NCBI RefSeq assembly: GCF_030717845.1
Contig: NZ_JAUZVZ010000004.1
Coordinates: 124,001 to 188,000, forward strand
Direction: 5' to 3'
Length of the DNA stretch: 64,000 nt
Origin: Alkalimonas collagenimarina
Lineage (GTDB): Bacteria; Pseudomonadota; Gammaproteobacteria; Enterobacterales; Alteromonadaceae
The position numbers and the translations under genes were made by a program. Under the pieces are notes generated by a model. That model saw only the letters and a program-made list of their open reading frames with translations, was not told where the DNA came from and did no database searches. Position 1 is the first letter of the stretch. Each line of letters begins with the position of its first letter. This document shows positions 37,628 through 46,760 of the stretch, piece by piece.

Positions 37628-38272
37628 ATGTCTGATCCTATACTACCGTGGGACCTAACCATCAAGTTACGTCAGCAAGCTGAGCAGCAACTCAAAACAG
37701 GTTCGACTCAGTTAAACGCAGTATTTACAGCCAGCACGGATGCATTGAGTGCACTTTTTCGACTCAGTAGTGAGGCCAATACCGCCAGCGACGGACTCAA
37801 ATTATTGCATGAGTTGCAAACTTATCAGGTAGAACTAGATTTGCAAATGGAACAATTACAACACAATGAAAGCGATGCAAACCACCAACTGGCATGCTAC
37901 CGGCAGTTCTTCGACCTGTCTCCGATTGGCTGTATTATCATTAATCTCAATGGCATCATCACCGATTGTAACGCCGCCGCCGCAGGTTTATTTGCTCATC
38001 TGACGAATGATCAGACCGGACAACTCTGCGGCATCTCTATGCAATCACTCGTGACAGCTAACTGTCAGCCAATGCTGAGCGCCTCGCTGGCCAGGGTGCA
38101 ACGTAGCCAGCAAAACGCGACTCTGATTGTCACAGCTGTCACTGGCTCAGGCAACTCTGCAGATCCATGCAACCTGCGCCTGACCATAAGCTTAAGTCCA
38201 GATCAGAAAGCTATCTTGCTGATGCTAGCAGACGATGCCTCAGAACATCGGCTGGCTGCTGATGAACTGTGA
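37628..38272 (+). CDS. PAS-domain protein coupled to the CheB-CheR fusion
   Basis: A 214-residue soluble protein with an N-terminal helix LHELQTYQVELDLQMEQLQ, typical of PAS proteins that accompany CheB/CheR fusions, followed by one PAS domain (about 90-205: FFDLSPIGCIIINLNGIITDCN). No output domain is present. Its TGA overlaps the GTG start of the next gene, so the two are translated together. Probably a sensory partner of the CheB-CheR protein; its ligand is unknown. Confidence 0.75.
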   Translation: MSDPILPWDLTIKLRQQAEQQLKTGSTQLNAVFTASTDALSALFRLSSEANTASDGLKLLHELQTYQVELDLQMEQLQHNESDANHQLACYRQFFDLSPIGCIIINLNGIITDCNAAAAGLFAHLTNDQTGQLCGISMQSLVTANCQPMLSASLARVQRSQQNATLIVTAVTGSGNSADPCNLRLTISLSPDQKAILLMLADDASEHRLAADEL

Positions 38273-40866
38273 TCAAGGTTGTGAATACTGAAGAAACCCT
38301 GAAAAAAAAATCGGTTCAATCAATACCTGGTATGGTCGGCATTGGCGCTTCAGCTGGTGGTCTGGGAGCACTGGATCAGTTTTTGTCGCATACGCCATCA
38401 GACACTGGCCTGGCATGGATCATCGTACAACATCTGGACCCGACCAAAAAAGCGTTGTTGCCAGAGTTATTGCAGCGATTTACTACCATGGAAGTGCAGG
38501 AAGCGACACAAGGTATGGCTATCAGTGCCAATCATGTGTATGTGATCCCGCCCAATACTGAACTCAGAGTGCAGCATGGTGCGTTAAAGCTTACCAAACC
38601 AACCGAGCCACGCGGTAGACGTCTGCCGGTGGATATCTTGTTCCATTCACTTGCAGAGTCGCTCGGTCAAGGCGCCATTGGCGTAATTTTATCCGGTATG
38701 GGGAACGACGGTACCCTCGGGGGGCAGGCGATTAAAGCTGCGGGTGGTCTGATGGCAGTACAACAACCTGACTCTGCTCAATTTAGCTCGATGCCGGAGT
38801 CTGCGATTGCCGCAAGTTGTGCTGACATTATCGCCAACTCGACTGAATTGCCAGTACGGATTCTGGCGGTCGTCTCTCAGATGTCGATGGAGAAACCAGA
38901 GCCAGCTCCTACCAAACAACCGCAGCATAGCACCACAAGACAATCCGGGTTAGCAGACGCAGCTTCAACAAGCGCACTGCATCAGATTATTAACCGGCTG
39001 CAAAATCACACCCGACATGATTTCTCACTGTATAAAATCAGTACTCTGCAGCGGCGAATTGAACGGCGCATGGCTATCCATTCACTTGACTCCATGCAGC
39101 ACTATGCCAATTTCCTCACAGACAACCCTCAGGAAAATGATTTACTGTTTAAAGAGCTCTTGATTGGCGTGACGCATTTCTTCCGGGATGCTGCTGTGTG
39201 GCGCTATCTCGCCGACAACGCGCTACCGATGCTGCTGCATCAACAAAAGGGGGAAACCGCTCTGCGCGCTTGGAGTATCGGCTGCTCAACCGGTGAAGAA
39301 GCCTACTCGCTGGCTATGACATTTTGTCAACTGCAGGAAAGTCAACCTGAGTTGCAGCAGTTCAGCTTAAAGATTTTCGCTTCTGATCTAAGCCCTGATG
39401 CCATTGCTCAGGCGCGGCGCGGCCACTACCCACTGGCCGTGGCCGAGCAAATCAGCTCCCAGCAGCTTGAGCAGTTTTTCATTCGCCATGACAACTACTA
39501 CCAAATCAAACAACATATCCGCGACATGGTGTTGTTTGCTCAGCATGATGTGATCCTCGATCCGCCATTCACCCGACAAGATTTAATTGTCTGTCGCAAC
39601 CTACTGATCTATTTTGATGCTAAGCTGCAACATAAGTTACTCCCACTAATGCACTACAGCCTGCGCGGCAATGGCATCTTACTTCTGGGTAGTTCAGAAA
39701 CCATCGGTCGCAGCCACGATTTATTTGTGCCGCTGGAGGCAAAACTGCGTTTCTATCAACGTCAGGAGCCTCTGGCTCATAGTACCCGCCATCTGCCAGT
39801 GCATTCGTTTCCACCCTTATCCATGCTAGCCAAGGAGCACCCGGTGCCTACTAACAAAACACCTAGCCAACCAACAGATAATTTACAAAGTGCCGCTGAT
39901 CAGGTATTGCTGCAGGTCTATGCACCTGCAGCAGTGGTCCTGAACAGTGTGGGTGATATTGTGTATATCAGTGGACGAACCGGCAAGTATCTCGAACCTG
40001 CTGCGGGTAAAGCCAATTGGAATTTTCATGCCATGGTGCGCGAAGGGCTCCGGGCACCGTTGTCACTTGCATTGAAGCAAGCAGCTGCAGAAACGAAGCC
40101 CTTGCAATTGCATCGCTTGCCACTGTCCACCGGGGACAACGCAATGCAAGTGGATGTTACTGTGCAGGCATTGCAAGAACCCGCTTCATTGCTGGGCATG
40201 ACCATGATTATATTTCGCGATGTTTCAGCGACAGATCTTAGTCATCCCCCAGCTGGCATTGATTTCTCGCTGGAAGCAATACAAAAACAATACCTTGATG
40301 AAATTCAGACCTTGCGTGAAGAAACGCGCACTTCAAAAGAAGAACTGCAATCGAGCAATGAAGAGTTGCAATCCACCAATGAAGAACTGCAATCGACCAA
40401 CGAAGAACTGACGACCTCAAAAGAAGAAATGCAGTCGATGAATGAAGAGCTGCAAACCATAAATACTGAATTGCAAGCCAAGCTCGATGATCTCGCCTTA
40501 GCCCAGAGCGACCTGCAAAACACGCTCAACAGTGTAGAAATTGCCATTCTTTTTCTGGATCAACAACTGAATGTTCGCCGCTATACCGAGCAAGCTGCAA
40601 ATATCATCAATCTGCGTGAAAGCGATCTTGGCCGCCCCTTGAGCGATCTGACCAGCAGTCTGTTGTATCCGTCGTTGCATGACGACGCGATCGATACCTT
40701 ACGAACGCTGAAGTTCAGTGAAAAACAAATTCCAACCAATGACGACCGCTGGTTTTCAATACGTATTATGCCGTATCGGCGATTGGATAATGTGATCGAT
40801 GGGGTCGTGATTACGCTGGTCGATATCAGCGCAACTAAAAAACTCGAAGCCGCGCTTCGCTCCTAA
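38269..40866 (+). CDS. CheB-CheR-PAS fusion (methylesterase / methyltransferase)
   Basis: An 865-residue protein with a CheB methylesterase domain (20-205; triad S28 in GASAGG, H55 in VQHL, D147 in GMGNDG), a CheR methyltransferase domain (about 235-510; WSIGCSTGEEAYSLA, LIVCRNLLIYFD), a PAS (about 540-640), a heptad coiled coil (about 645-740) and a last PAS (to 865). The CheB part has no receiver. Many relatives continue into a histidine kinase, but this one stops after the PAS. No chemoreceptor, CheA or CheW is nearby, so it likely serves a non-chemotactic pathway. The GTG start overlaps the previous stop (GTGA). Confidence 0.88.
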   Translation: MIKVVNTEETLKKKSVQSIPGMVGIGASAGGLGALDQFLSHTPSDTGLAWIIVQHLDPTKKALLPELLQRFTTMEVQEATQGMAISANHVYVIPPNTELRVQHGALKLTKPTEPRGRRLPVDILFHSLAESLGQGAIGVILSGMGNDGTLGGQAIKAAGGLMAVQQPDSAQFSSMPESAIAASCADIIANSTELPVRILAVVSQMSMEKPEPAPTKQPQHSTTRQSGLADAASTSALHQIINRLQNHTRHDFSLYKISTLQRRIERRMAIHSLDSMQHYANFLTDNPQENDLLFKELLIGVTHFFRDAAVWRYLADNALPMLLHQQKGETALRAWSIGCSTGEEAYSLAMTFCQLQESQPELQQFSLKIFASDLSPDAIAQARRGHYPLAVAEQISSQQLEQFFIRHDNYYQIKQHIRDMVLFAQHDVILDPPFTRQDLIVCRNLLIYFDAKLQHKLLPLMHYSLRGNGILLLGSSETIGRSHDLFVPLEAKLRFYQRQEPLAHSTRHLPVHSFPPLSMLAKEHPVPTNKTPSQPTDNLQSAADQVLLQVYAPAAVVLNSVGDIVYISGRTGKYLEPAAGKANWNFHAMVREGLRAPLSLALKQAAAETKPLQLHRLPLSTGDNAMQVDVTVQALQEPASLLGMTMIIFRDVSATDLSHPPAGIDFSLEAIQKQYLDEIQTLREETRTSKEELQSSNEELQSTNEELQSTNEELTTSKEEMQSMNEELQTINTELQAKLDDLALAQSDLQNTLNSVEIAILFLDQQLNVRRYTEQAANIINLRESDLGRPLSDLTSSLLYPSLHDDAIDTLRTLKFSEKQIPTNDDRWFSIRIMPYRRLDNVIDGVVITLVDISATKKLEAALRS
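40333..40479 (+). repeat. Seven 21-bp coding repeats (coiled-coil heptads) in the CheB-CheR fusion
   Basis: Seven consecutive heptads of the pattern S/T-N/K-E-E-L-Q-S (SKEELQS, SNEELQS, TNEELQS, TNEELTT, SKEEMQS, MNEELQT, INTELQA) form an in-frame, diverging 21-bp repeat. Such heptads are common between CheR and PAS in this family and should build a parallel coiled coil. Confidence 0.8.
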
Positions 40867-41027
40867 TTACCGGGCATGGCTGGGGTGCAACCTCACGCCA
40901 CTAAAAATCAATGGGAAAGTCAGGTCGCTTCGCCAAAACAGCCAAGCAATCACGCCAACCCAAAGCCGCTTTTTTAGCAGCCAAAACCGTGTTTTCATTC
41001 GCAGTCCACTTTAAAATACTTTGTAAT

Positions 41028-41528
41028 TTAACCAGCTGCACCGTGAATCGCCCACTCACGGCTGGCCCGCAGCCGATCCGGGTCTGGTATCGCAATCACC
41101 GATTCAATGGTTTTTATATAAGCCATAGGCAACTGAACTTCCCGAGCACCCACCAACACATGATGCTTGTACCAATCGTAGGGAATGACATCATCGCGAA
41201 TACGGATGGCATAATAGATCAAAGCTTCAAGACTATGACCGTCTACATGATGCAACACCACTTGCTTAGCGTTATAGCCGGTTCCCAGAGTCTCAGCTTT
41301 ATCCAGAACCGGCCGCTCAGCCGGATCCATTTTGTACACGACTCCTAACACCTGATGGCTGGCATCACCGGTATAAAGCGCATCGCACTTGGCAGAGCCA
41401 TCCAGACTGGCTTTATGAAAACGTAATTGATAGCCCGGCAGCTGGTACACACCAAGACGCTCTGCACTGGGAACCCGTTGGCGCAGACGCGCGAGCGACA
41501 TATTTGAGCCATAGGCAAAGTACAGCAT
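41028..41528 (-). CDS. Gamma-glutamylcyclotransferase-like (GGCT) family protein
   Basis: A 166-residue cytoplasmic protein with the GGCT substrate-binding loop YFAYGSNM at the N-terminus and a Glu (E79, in DKAETLGTGY) at the position of the catalytic acid. It should cyclise a gamma-glutamyl amine or peptide to 5-oxoproline. It begins 2 bp after the stop of the amidohydrolase gene, so the two form an operon, perhaps acting on small peptides or their derivatives. The specific substrate is unknown. Confidence 0.82.
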   Translation of the reverse strand: MLYFAYGSNMSLARLRQRVPSAERLGVYQLPGYQLRFHKASLDGSAKCDALYTGDASHQVLGVVYKMDPAERPVLDKAETLGTGYNAKQVVLHHVDGHSLEALIYYAIRIRDDVIPYDWYKHHVLVGAREVQLPMAYIKTIESVIAIPDPDRLRASREWAIHGAAG

Positions 41529-41530
41529 AG

Positions 41531-42910
41531 TTAGCGCCCCCTATTTTCGGCATTACGCGCCGCTGCAATATCAGCCAATTTGGTCTCCAGCTCGGATCGA
41601 CTGAGCCACTGCCCCCGAACCATCACGCCTGCAGGTTGATACAATACGGACAAGTCTTCCAACGGATTATTATCCACCAACAGCAGATCGGCACGATGTC
41701 CGGCCTTCACCAAACCAAAGGTATCTTTATCGGCAAAGTACTCGCCCACCGATACAGTGCCACTGCGCAAAATATCGTAATAACTCATGCCCGCCTCAGC
41801 CATCATCGGCAGCTCATGCCGCAGCGACAAACCTGGCACGCTATAAAGCTGCGGCGCATCCGTTCCCATTAAAATAGTCACGCCAGCCTGATACAAAGCA
41901 CCAAGCAAGCGCTGACGATTTTCGGCATGAATGGCCGCTGTTTCGCCAGTATAGTAAGCCCCACTGCCGGCCTCCAGATAGCGTTCCCAGCCTGCAATGA
42001 CCCGCGCAGGCATGTATTTTAGCTCATCATAATGTTGCAGTTTATCAGCATCGGCAGCACCAATAATGGTTTCCCACAGCGCCTGAGTAGGCACCACAGC
42101 GACCTGATGCGTTTTGGTCAATGCTACTAATGCAGCCATATCCTGCTTAGTAAGGGGCGTATCAAATCCTCCCAGCGCTGCCATGTAGCCATCTAAGTGA
42201 TCAATGGTACGACTGCCAAGCAGTATAGCCTGTTCAATGCCAACGTCTTCAGGTACATGACCTGCAAAATCAATGCCCTGCTTTTGTGCTTCCTTAGCAA
42301 TAGCCCGGTAGTGTTCAAGACTTAAACCGGGATGGATTTTTAATAAATCCCAGCCTTCGGCTTTGTGCTGCTGCACCCGCTCCCTTGCTTGCTCAACCGA
42401 GGTAACCGTATGTTGATTAAAACTGGGACCAGCCAAATACAAGGTTGGGCCAAGGCGTTTGCCTGTGGCGATATCATCCTTTAACCGTAATTGATGCTCG
42501 TGCCCAAGCATGCCACGAACAGTGGTGACACCCCCTGCAAGATACAGCAATAATACATCATCCAGATAGCGCGCGGGCATGCCACTAAAATCGACGGTAG
42601 GCGGCACATGGCCATGCATTTCAGCCAATCCTGGTAACAAATAACGGCCCTCACCGGCTATCCGCTTGGCACCATCAGGTATCGCCAGCTCATCAGCAGG
42701 AGCCAGCGCAATAATGCGATCGCCTTGCACCAGCACACGCTGATTACGCAAAATACGCTCAGAGTCCATCGGTAAGACATGCACCTGATCAAACACGATC
42801 ACCATTTCGTCAGTCGTTGGGCTATCCACTTCAGCTGCGGACAGCATAACTGCACCAAACCATGGCCCCCCCAACAACAGCAAACTAGCAAACAAACGAG
42901 TGCGCAACAT
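41531..42910 (-). CDS. Secreted amidohydrolase family protein (imidazolonepropionase-like)
   Basis: A 459-residue exported metal-dependent hydrolase with a signal sequence (MLRTRLFASLLLLGGPWFGA). Metal ligands are visible: HGH in AEMHGHVP, the Lys of DLLKIHPG that is carboxylated in binuclear relatives, His in DFAGHVPE and TIDHLDGY, and Asp in GTDAPQLY. Relatives include prolidase-like and other peptide-derivative hydrolases. The ATG at 42910 has AAGGAG at eight bases, better than the frame start at 42991. It lies upstream of the GGCT-like gene in the same transcript. Confidence 0.85.
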   Translation of the reverse strand: MLRTRLFASLLLLGGPWFGAVMLSAAEVDSPTTDEMVIVFDQVHVLPMDSERILRNQRVLVQGDRIIALAPADELAIPDGAKRIAGEGRYLLPGLAEMHGHVPPTVDFSGMPARYLDDVLLLYLAGGVTTVRGMLGHEHQLRLKDDIATGKRLGPTLYLAGPSFNQHTVTSVEQARERVQQHKAEGWDLLKIHPGLSLEHYRAIAKEAQKQGIDFAGHVPEDVGIEQAILLGSRTIDHLDGYMAALGGFDTPLTKQDMAALVALTKTHQVAVVPTQALWETIIGAADADKLQHYDELKYMPARVIAGWERYLEAGSGAYYTGETAAIHAENRQRLLGALYQAGVTILMGTDAPQLYSVPGLSLRHELPMMAEAGMSYYDILRSGTVSVGEYFADKDTFGLVKAGHRADLLLVDNNPLEDLSVLYQPAGVMVRGQWLSRSELETKLADIAAARNAENRGR

Positions 42911-43131
42911 AATCAGGCTCCTTAAAAATTTCACTATATGTGCAGCCAGTATGGTCAGCCAGACAGGCTTTCGCAACAAAGCTGCCGCCAATATGCCAAA
43001 GGTTGCGACCAGCAGTACATAAGGCAGAAACAGAAGAATAAAGAAAATCTCTCACTTTTTTCTCACACCTCTGATCTTGCTATAGACTTAAGATAACCGT
43101 ACCGATTAAAACAGCATTATAAAGGCTTTAT

Positions 43132-44412
43132 ATGCGCGCACTCATCATTGAACCCAGCCCAACCTACCAGCGCATTCTTTCGCGGATGCTGGACACCTAC
43201 GATTTTGATATGACCTTTGTCGACTCAGCCACGGCCGGTTTTCGTGCCATGCGTGAACATCATCATCAGTTTGTCTGTGTTGCTATGTATTTACCCGACT
43301 TGACCGGTATCGAGTTTTGTCAGCATATCAGGCAAGGGAGCATCAATAATGAAGTTCCTATTTTTATTGTCACCTCCGAGTCTAACCCGGAGCTGCTCTC
43401 TTCTGCTCTGACAGCTGGTGCCACGGATATTATCCGTAAAGATGACCTACCACGGCTTGAAGAAGCCTTACATACGTTGATCCCACTAGGCCCCTTTCGT
43501 TACAACATCAGTGGCAAGGCTTTGTATCTGGAAGATAGCTTAACGGTAGCCAATGCCACCGATGCCAAACTAAAGCGTCTCGGTTTGCAAATGGATCATG
43601 CTTTCTCCATTGCAGAAGCACACCACCTATTGCAGCACAACAAGTACGAATTGATCATGACTGACATCGTATTACAAGCAAACGAAACCGGTATTGATTT
43701 TATCAAGCAACTCCGCTCTGAAACCCGCTTCCAACAAACCCCCATTTTGGCAGTCACCAGTTTGGAAAGTATCAATCGTCGTATTCAGGCATTGCAATCC
43801 GGTGCCAATGATTACATTTCGAAGCCAGTGCTGGATGAAGAGCTATTTGCCCGCATCAATAATTTGATTTCATCCAATCGATTGGTCGAGCAACTGACTC
43901 GTGAACGACAACGGTTGCTTGAGTTAGCGACTAAAGACCACTTAACTGGGTTGTACAATCGTCATTTTATGGGCGAAGTTGCCAAGCGCCGCTTTGCTGA
44001 GGCGTACCGTAATCATCTGCCATTGTCGGTGTTAGTCATCGATATCGACCATTTTAAGCAGATTAACGATCAATATGGCCATCAAACCGGCGATAACGTA
44101 CTCAAGTGCCTTGCCGAAGCACTGCGCCAACAATTTAACGACGATGATTATGTGGCTCGTTTTGGTGGCGAAGAGTTTGTGGTGCTATTAAATCAAACTG
44201 AACTTGAACCTGCCCGTCACAAAGCGGCTTTACTGTGTCAAACCCTGCAACAATTAAAACCGGAGAACATAATCACTACTGTGAGTGTAGGTGCAGCCAG
44301 CTTAAACCCAGCTCAACAAGAGTATTTTGATGAAGTATTTGCCCGAGCAGATAAAGCGCTGTATCAAGCCAAACAAAATGGCCGTAATCAGGTGGTAGCC
44401 TTAGTAGAATGA
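43132..44412 (+). CDS. REC-REC-GGDEF diguanylate cyclase
   Basis: A 426-residue soluble response regulator with PleD-like order: receiver 1 (1-120), receiver 2 (about 128-250) and GGDEF (about 262-426). Receiver 1 lacks the phosphoacceptor: the VCVAMYLPD stretch has Ala51 where Asp is expected and the acidic pocket reads IIEPS. Receiver 2 is intact (LEDS, D178 in LIMTDIV, Lys in YISKPV). The active site GGEEF is complete, while the inhibitory RxxD is NDDD, so product inhibition is probably lost. It should make c-di-GMP when receiver 2 is phosphorylated. It is monocistronic by context. Confidence 0.9.
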   Translation: MRALIIEPSPTYQRILSRMLDTYDFDMTFVDSATAGFRAMREHHHQFVCVAMYLPDLTGIEFCQHIRQGSINNEVPIFIVTSESNPELLSSALTAGATDIIRKDDLPRLEEALHTLIPLGPFRYNISGKALYLEDSLTVANATDAKLKRLGLQMDHAFSIAEAHHLLQHNKYELIMTDIVLQANETGIDFIKQLRSETRFQQTPILAVTSLESINRRIQALQSGANDYISKPVLDEELFARINNLISSNRLVEQLTRERQRLLELATKDHLTGLYNRHFMGEVAKRRFAEAYRNHLPLSVLVIDIDHFKQINDQYGHQTGDNVLKCLAEALRQQFNDDDYVARFGGEEFVVLLNQTELEPARHKAALLCQTLQQLKPENIITTVSVGAASLNPAQQEYFDEVFARADKALYQAKQNGRNQVVALVE

Positions 44413-44671
44413 GTTTAACAAGCGCAACATGACCACTAAAAAGTGCTCAAGAAACAAACGGTTTGGCATTGCAGTCAGAACGCCGTACTGCTATCATTTT
44501 CTTAACAATAAGTTTGCGCCTGGGATGTAAGCGGTTCTGTGGTCTGGGCATTGTGGGTGCCATGATACCCCCTACGTTATGTGACCTGATCAGGGCTGAT
44601 CCTGCTAGACTATTGTTTCTTCTGGATTGCTCTGGCTCAGGTAGCTTTGCTACGTGTTCAGGAGACCATTC
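44413..44671. other. Intergenic region before the patatin-like gene
   Basis: 259 bp without a supported gene. A short perfect hairpin (GTAGC-TTT-GCTAC, 44641-44653) ends a few bases before the ribosome site CAGGAG of the patatin-like gene and might affect its translation. No clear terminator for the cyclase gene. Confidence 0.35.
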
Positions 44672-46732
44672 ATGTCGGACAAACAGTTTCAAATCGGTTT
44701 AACCATGGCGGGAGCCATTTCGGCAGGTGCTTACACCGCTGGTGCCATTGACTTTCTACTTTTCGCACTGGAATGCTGGGAGGAGGAAAAACGCAAAAAT
44801 ACCGACAGCAAAAAAGTGGTCCCCGATCATCAGGTGGTTATTTCTGTCATCAGTGGAGCATCAGCCGGAGCGCTCACCGGAGCCCTCGCTTTTCCTTTGC
44901 TCGCATCTGGTTTTAGCCGCCAACACCCACATTGCACCTTGCCACGTATGTACGATGCCTGGGTACGATACCCCCGATTTATTGAAGACTCCTCTATTTT
45001 AAATCAGGCCTTACTCAACCAAAATGATCTCGAATCCGATCAACCGGCTCGCTCTGCACTGGACAGCACGCTGCTTGACCACATTGTGCAAAAATCGTTT
45101 TGCCACTTAGATGCGGAACAAGCACCCAAACCATACATTGCCGAGAAGCTACACTTGTTCTTCAGCCATACCAACTTACGCGGCATCCCTTATTTGGTTC
45201 GATTTTCTGGCGAGCTTGGCACCGGCTACCCCATGACATTGCATGCCGATAGGGCCCACTTTATGCTGGAAGGTTTGGGTGCAACATCAGCACCATCGGC
45301 GTGGGCCGAGTCGAGCCGGCATGTCACGTTATCGATTAAAAATCTGCATCAACTCAATCATCTCTCGGAGAAAGACCCAAACTGGCAGCATTACGCCAAT
45401 GCAGCCCTGCTGTCTGGTGCTTTCCCCATCGGCTTGGCAGCCATCAATTACGACATACCCATACTAGCAGACTATCAACATCGCCGGTGGCCGATAGACA
45501 GTGGTACCACCTTGTATCCGCTACAACCTGAACTGGACGAAGAAGAACAATTCAGCATGAGCTATACCGGGGTTGATGGCGGTATGCTGGATAACGAACC
45601 TTTTGAGCTAACCCGCTGGGCTCTGATGAAAAAACCACCGAAACCAAATGCTCGTAAAGACACCAAAACCAATCCGGTCGACCGAGCAGTCATTATGGTT
45701 GACCCCTTCCCTGAAAGTGCAGCATTTCCCGATTTTGATGGCGATAACTCAGTCCTTAGCATCCTCAAGCAACTGCTTCCCACGCTAAAAAACCAAGCAC
45801 GTTGCAAGCCTGATGAAGCTATCGCCGCCTTAGATGAAAGTGTGTACAGCCGCTACCTGCTGGCGCCTATTCGTTATCGCAGTGATGCAACTTCATCACA
45901 ACAACGAGGGAAAGATGAAAAACCCGAAGTACACGCCATAGCCTGTGGCCTCACTGGTGGTTTCGGTGGTTTTCTGGATGAAAGCTTTCGCCACCACGAT
46001 TATCAACTAGGCCGGCTCAATTGCTATCGTTTTTTAAAACAACATTTTGCTTTACCCGAAGCCTACCAGGTGGTTGCCAAAGGCTACCAAGACTGTGCTA
46101 AATCCTTTCGTTTTACCGATACCGATGCCAAAAACAAGCCAGCAGAATTTCTTCCCATCATACCGCTGGTGGGTGACGCTGCCATCATGCCCAGTGTACC
46201 CGAGTGGCCCCGTATACCGGTCTCGGTGGTTGAGCAACTTGCTGATCAGGCATTTACACGTTATAAAACCCTGAAAAGCCGCCTCATCGATTCATCAGAT
46301 GCCCGTATCACCCGCTGGTACCTTAAACTCGGCTTAAGAACTCAGGATTCTACCATTAGAGACATGATTTTTTATGCCATGCTGCAGGATTTACTCAAAC
46401 GCGATCAACTGAAGGACTGGGGGGAAGCGGATCAGCTCACAGAGGATGAACGTCAGGTTATTGCGGCGCTCGCTACCACGAAATATCATGTCCGAACTGC
46501 AGAAGTGATTGCACAAGAAGTAAAACTTCCGGTCGGAGAAGTACGGCAGATTTTAAACAAACACAGCGGTGTGATCGCCGGCCCGGACATTAGCAGAAAT
46601 GGCCAGAACTATGGCAGCTATTGTTTACGTGAACGCAGGCTACCCATGACCAAGCGCCTGCCTCTGGTTCGCAATATCAATCGCTTTTTTGTTGGTGGTT
46701 TTAGCCATGATCTGGCTAAGCTAAAAACATGA
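44672..46732 (+). CDS. Patatin-like phospholipase
   Basis: A 686-residue protein with an N-terminal patatin domain: glycine-rich oxyanion region MAGAISAGAYTAGAIDF, nucleophile S64 in GASAG and the catalytic Asp in GVDGGMLDNEP (about residue 305). These form the Ser-Asp dyad of lipid acyl hydrolases. There is no export signal. The C-terminal about 120 residues (DERQVIAALATTKYHVRTAEVIAQEVKLPVGEVRQILNKH) look like a winged-helix fold, unusual for a lipase. ATG 44672 follows CAGGAG; an upstream start at 44654 is less likely. It converges with the ArsA-type ATPase gene, with 28 bp between them. Confidence 0.85.
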   Translation: MSDKQFQIGLTMAGAISAGAYTAGAIDFLLFALECWEEEKRKNTDSKKVVPDHQVVISVISGASAGALTGALAFPLLASGFSRQHPHCTLPRMYDAWVRYPRFIEDSSILNQALLNQNDLESDQPARSALDSTLLDHIVQKSFCHLDAEQAPKPYIAEKLHLFFSHTNLRGIPYLVRFSGELGTGYPMTLHADRAHFMLEGLGATSAPSAWAESSRHVTLSIKNLHQLNHLSEKDPNWQHYANAALLSGAFPIGLAAINYDIPILADYQHRRWPIDSGTTLYPLQPELDEEEQFSMSYTGVDGGMLDNEPFELTRWALMKKPPKPNARKDTKTNPVDRAVIMVDPFPESAAFPDFDGDNSVLSILKQLLPTLKNQARCKPDEAIAALDESVYSRYLLAPIRYRSDATSSQQRGKDEKPEVHAIACGLTGGFGGFLDESFRHHDYQLGRLNCYRFLKQHFALPEAYQVVAKGYQDCAKSFRFTDTDAKNKPAEFLPIIPLVGDAAIMPSVPEWPRIPVSVVEQLADQAFTRYKTLKSRLIDSSDARITRWYLKLGLRTQDSTIRDMIFYAMLQDLLKRDQLKDWGEADQLTEDERQVIAALATTKYHVRTAEVIAQEVKLPVGEVRQILNKHSGVIAGPDISRNGQNYGSYCLRERRLPMTKRLPLVRNINRFFVGGFSHDLAKLKT

Positions 46733-46760
46733 TGGCCAGGCCGGCCTGCTCTTGTCTTCA

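Noticed and set aside
40333-40479. Tandem repeat as a mobile or CRISPR-like element
   Set aside because: It is an in-frame 21-bp coding repeat giving coiled-coil heptads, known in this protein family.
46737-46748. Perfect palindrome CAGGCCGGCCTG between patatin-like and ArsA-type genes
   Set aside because: Short, GC-only, without a loop or T run; a chance or restriction-site-like palindrome.
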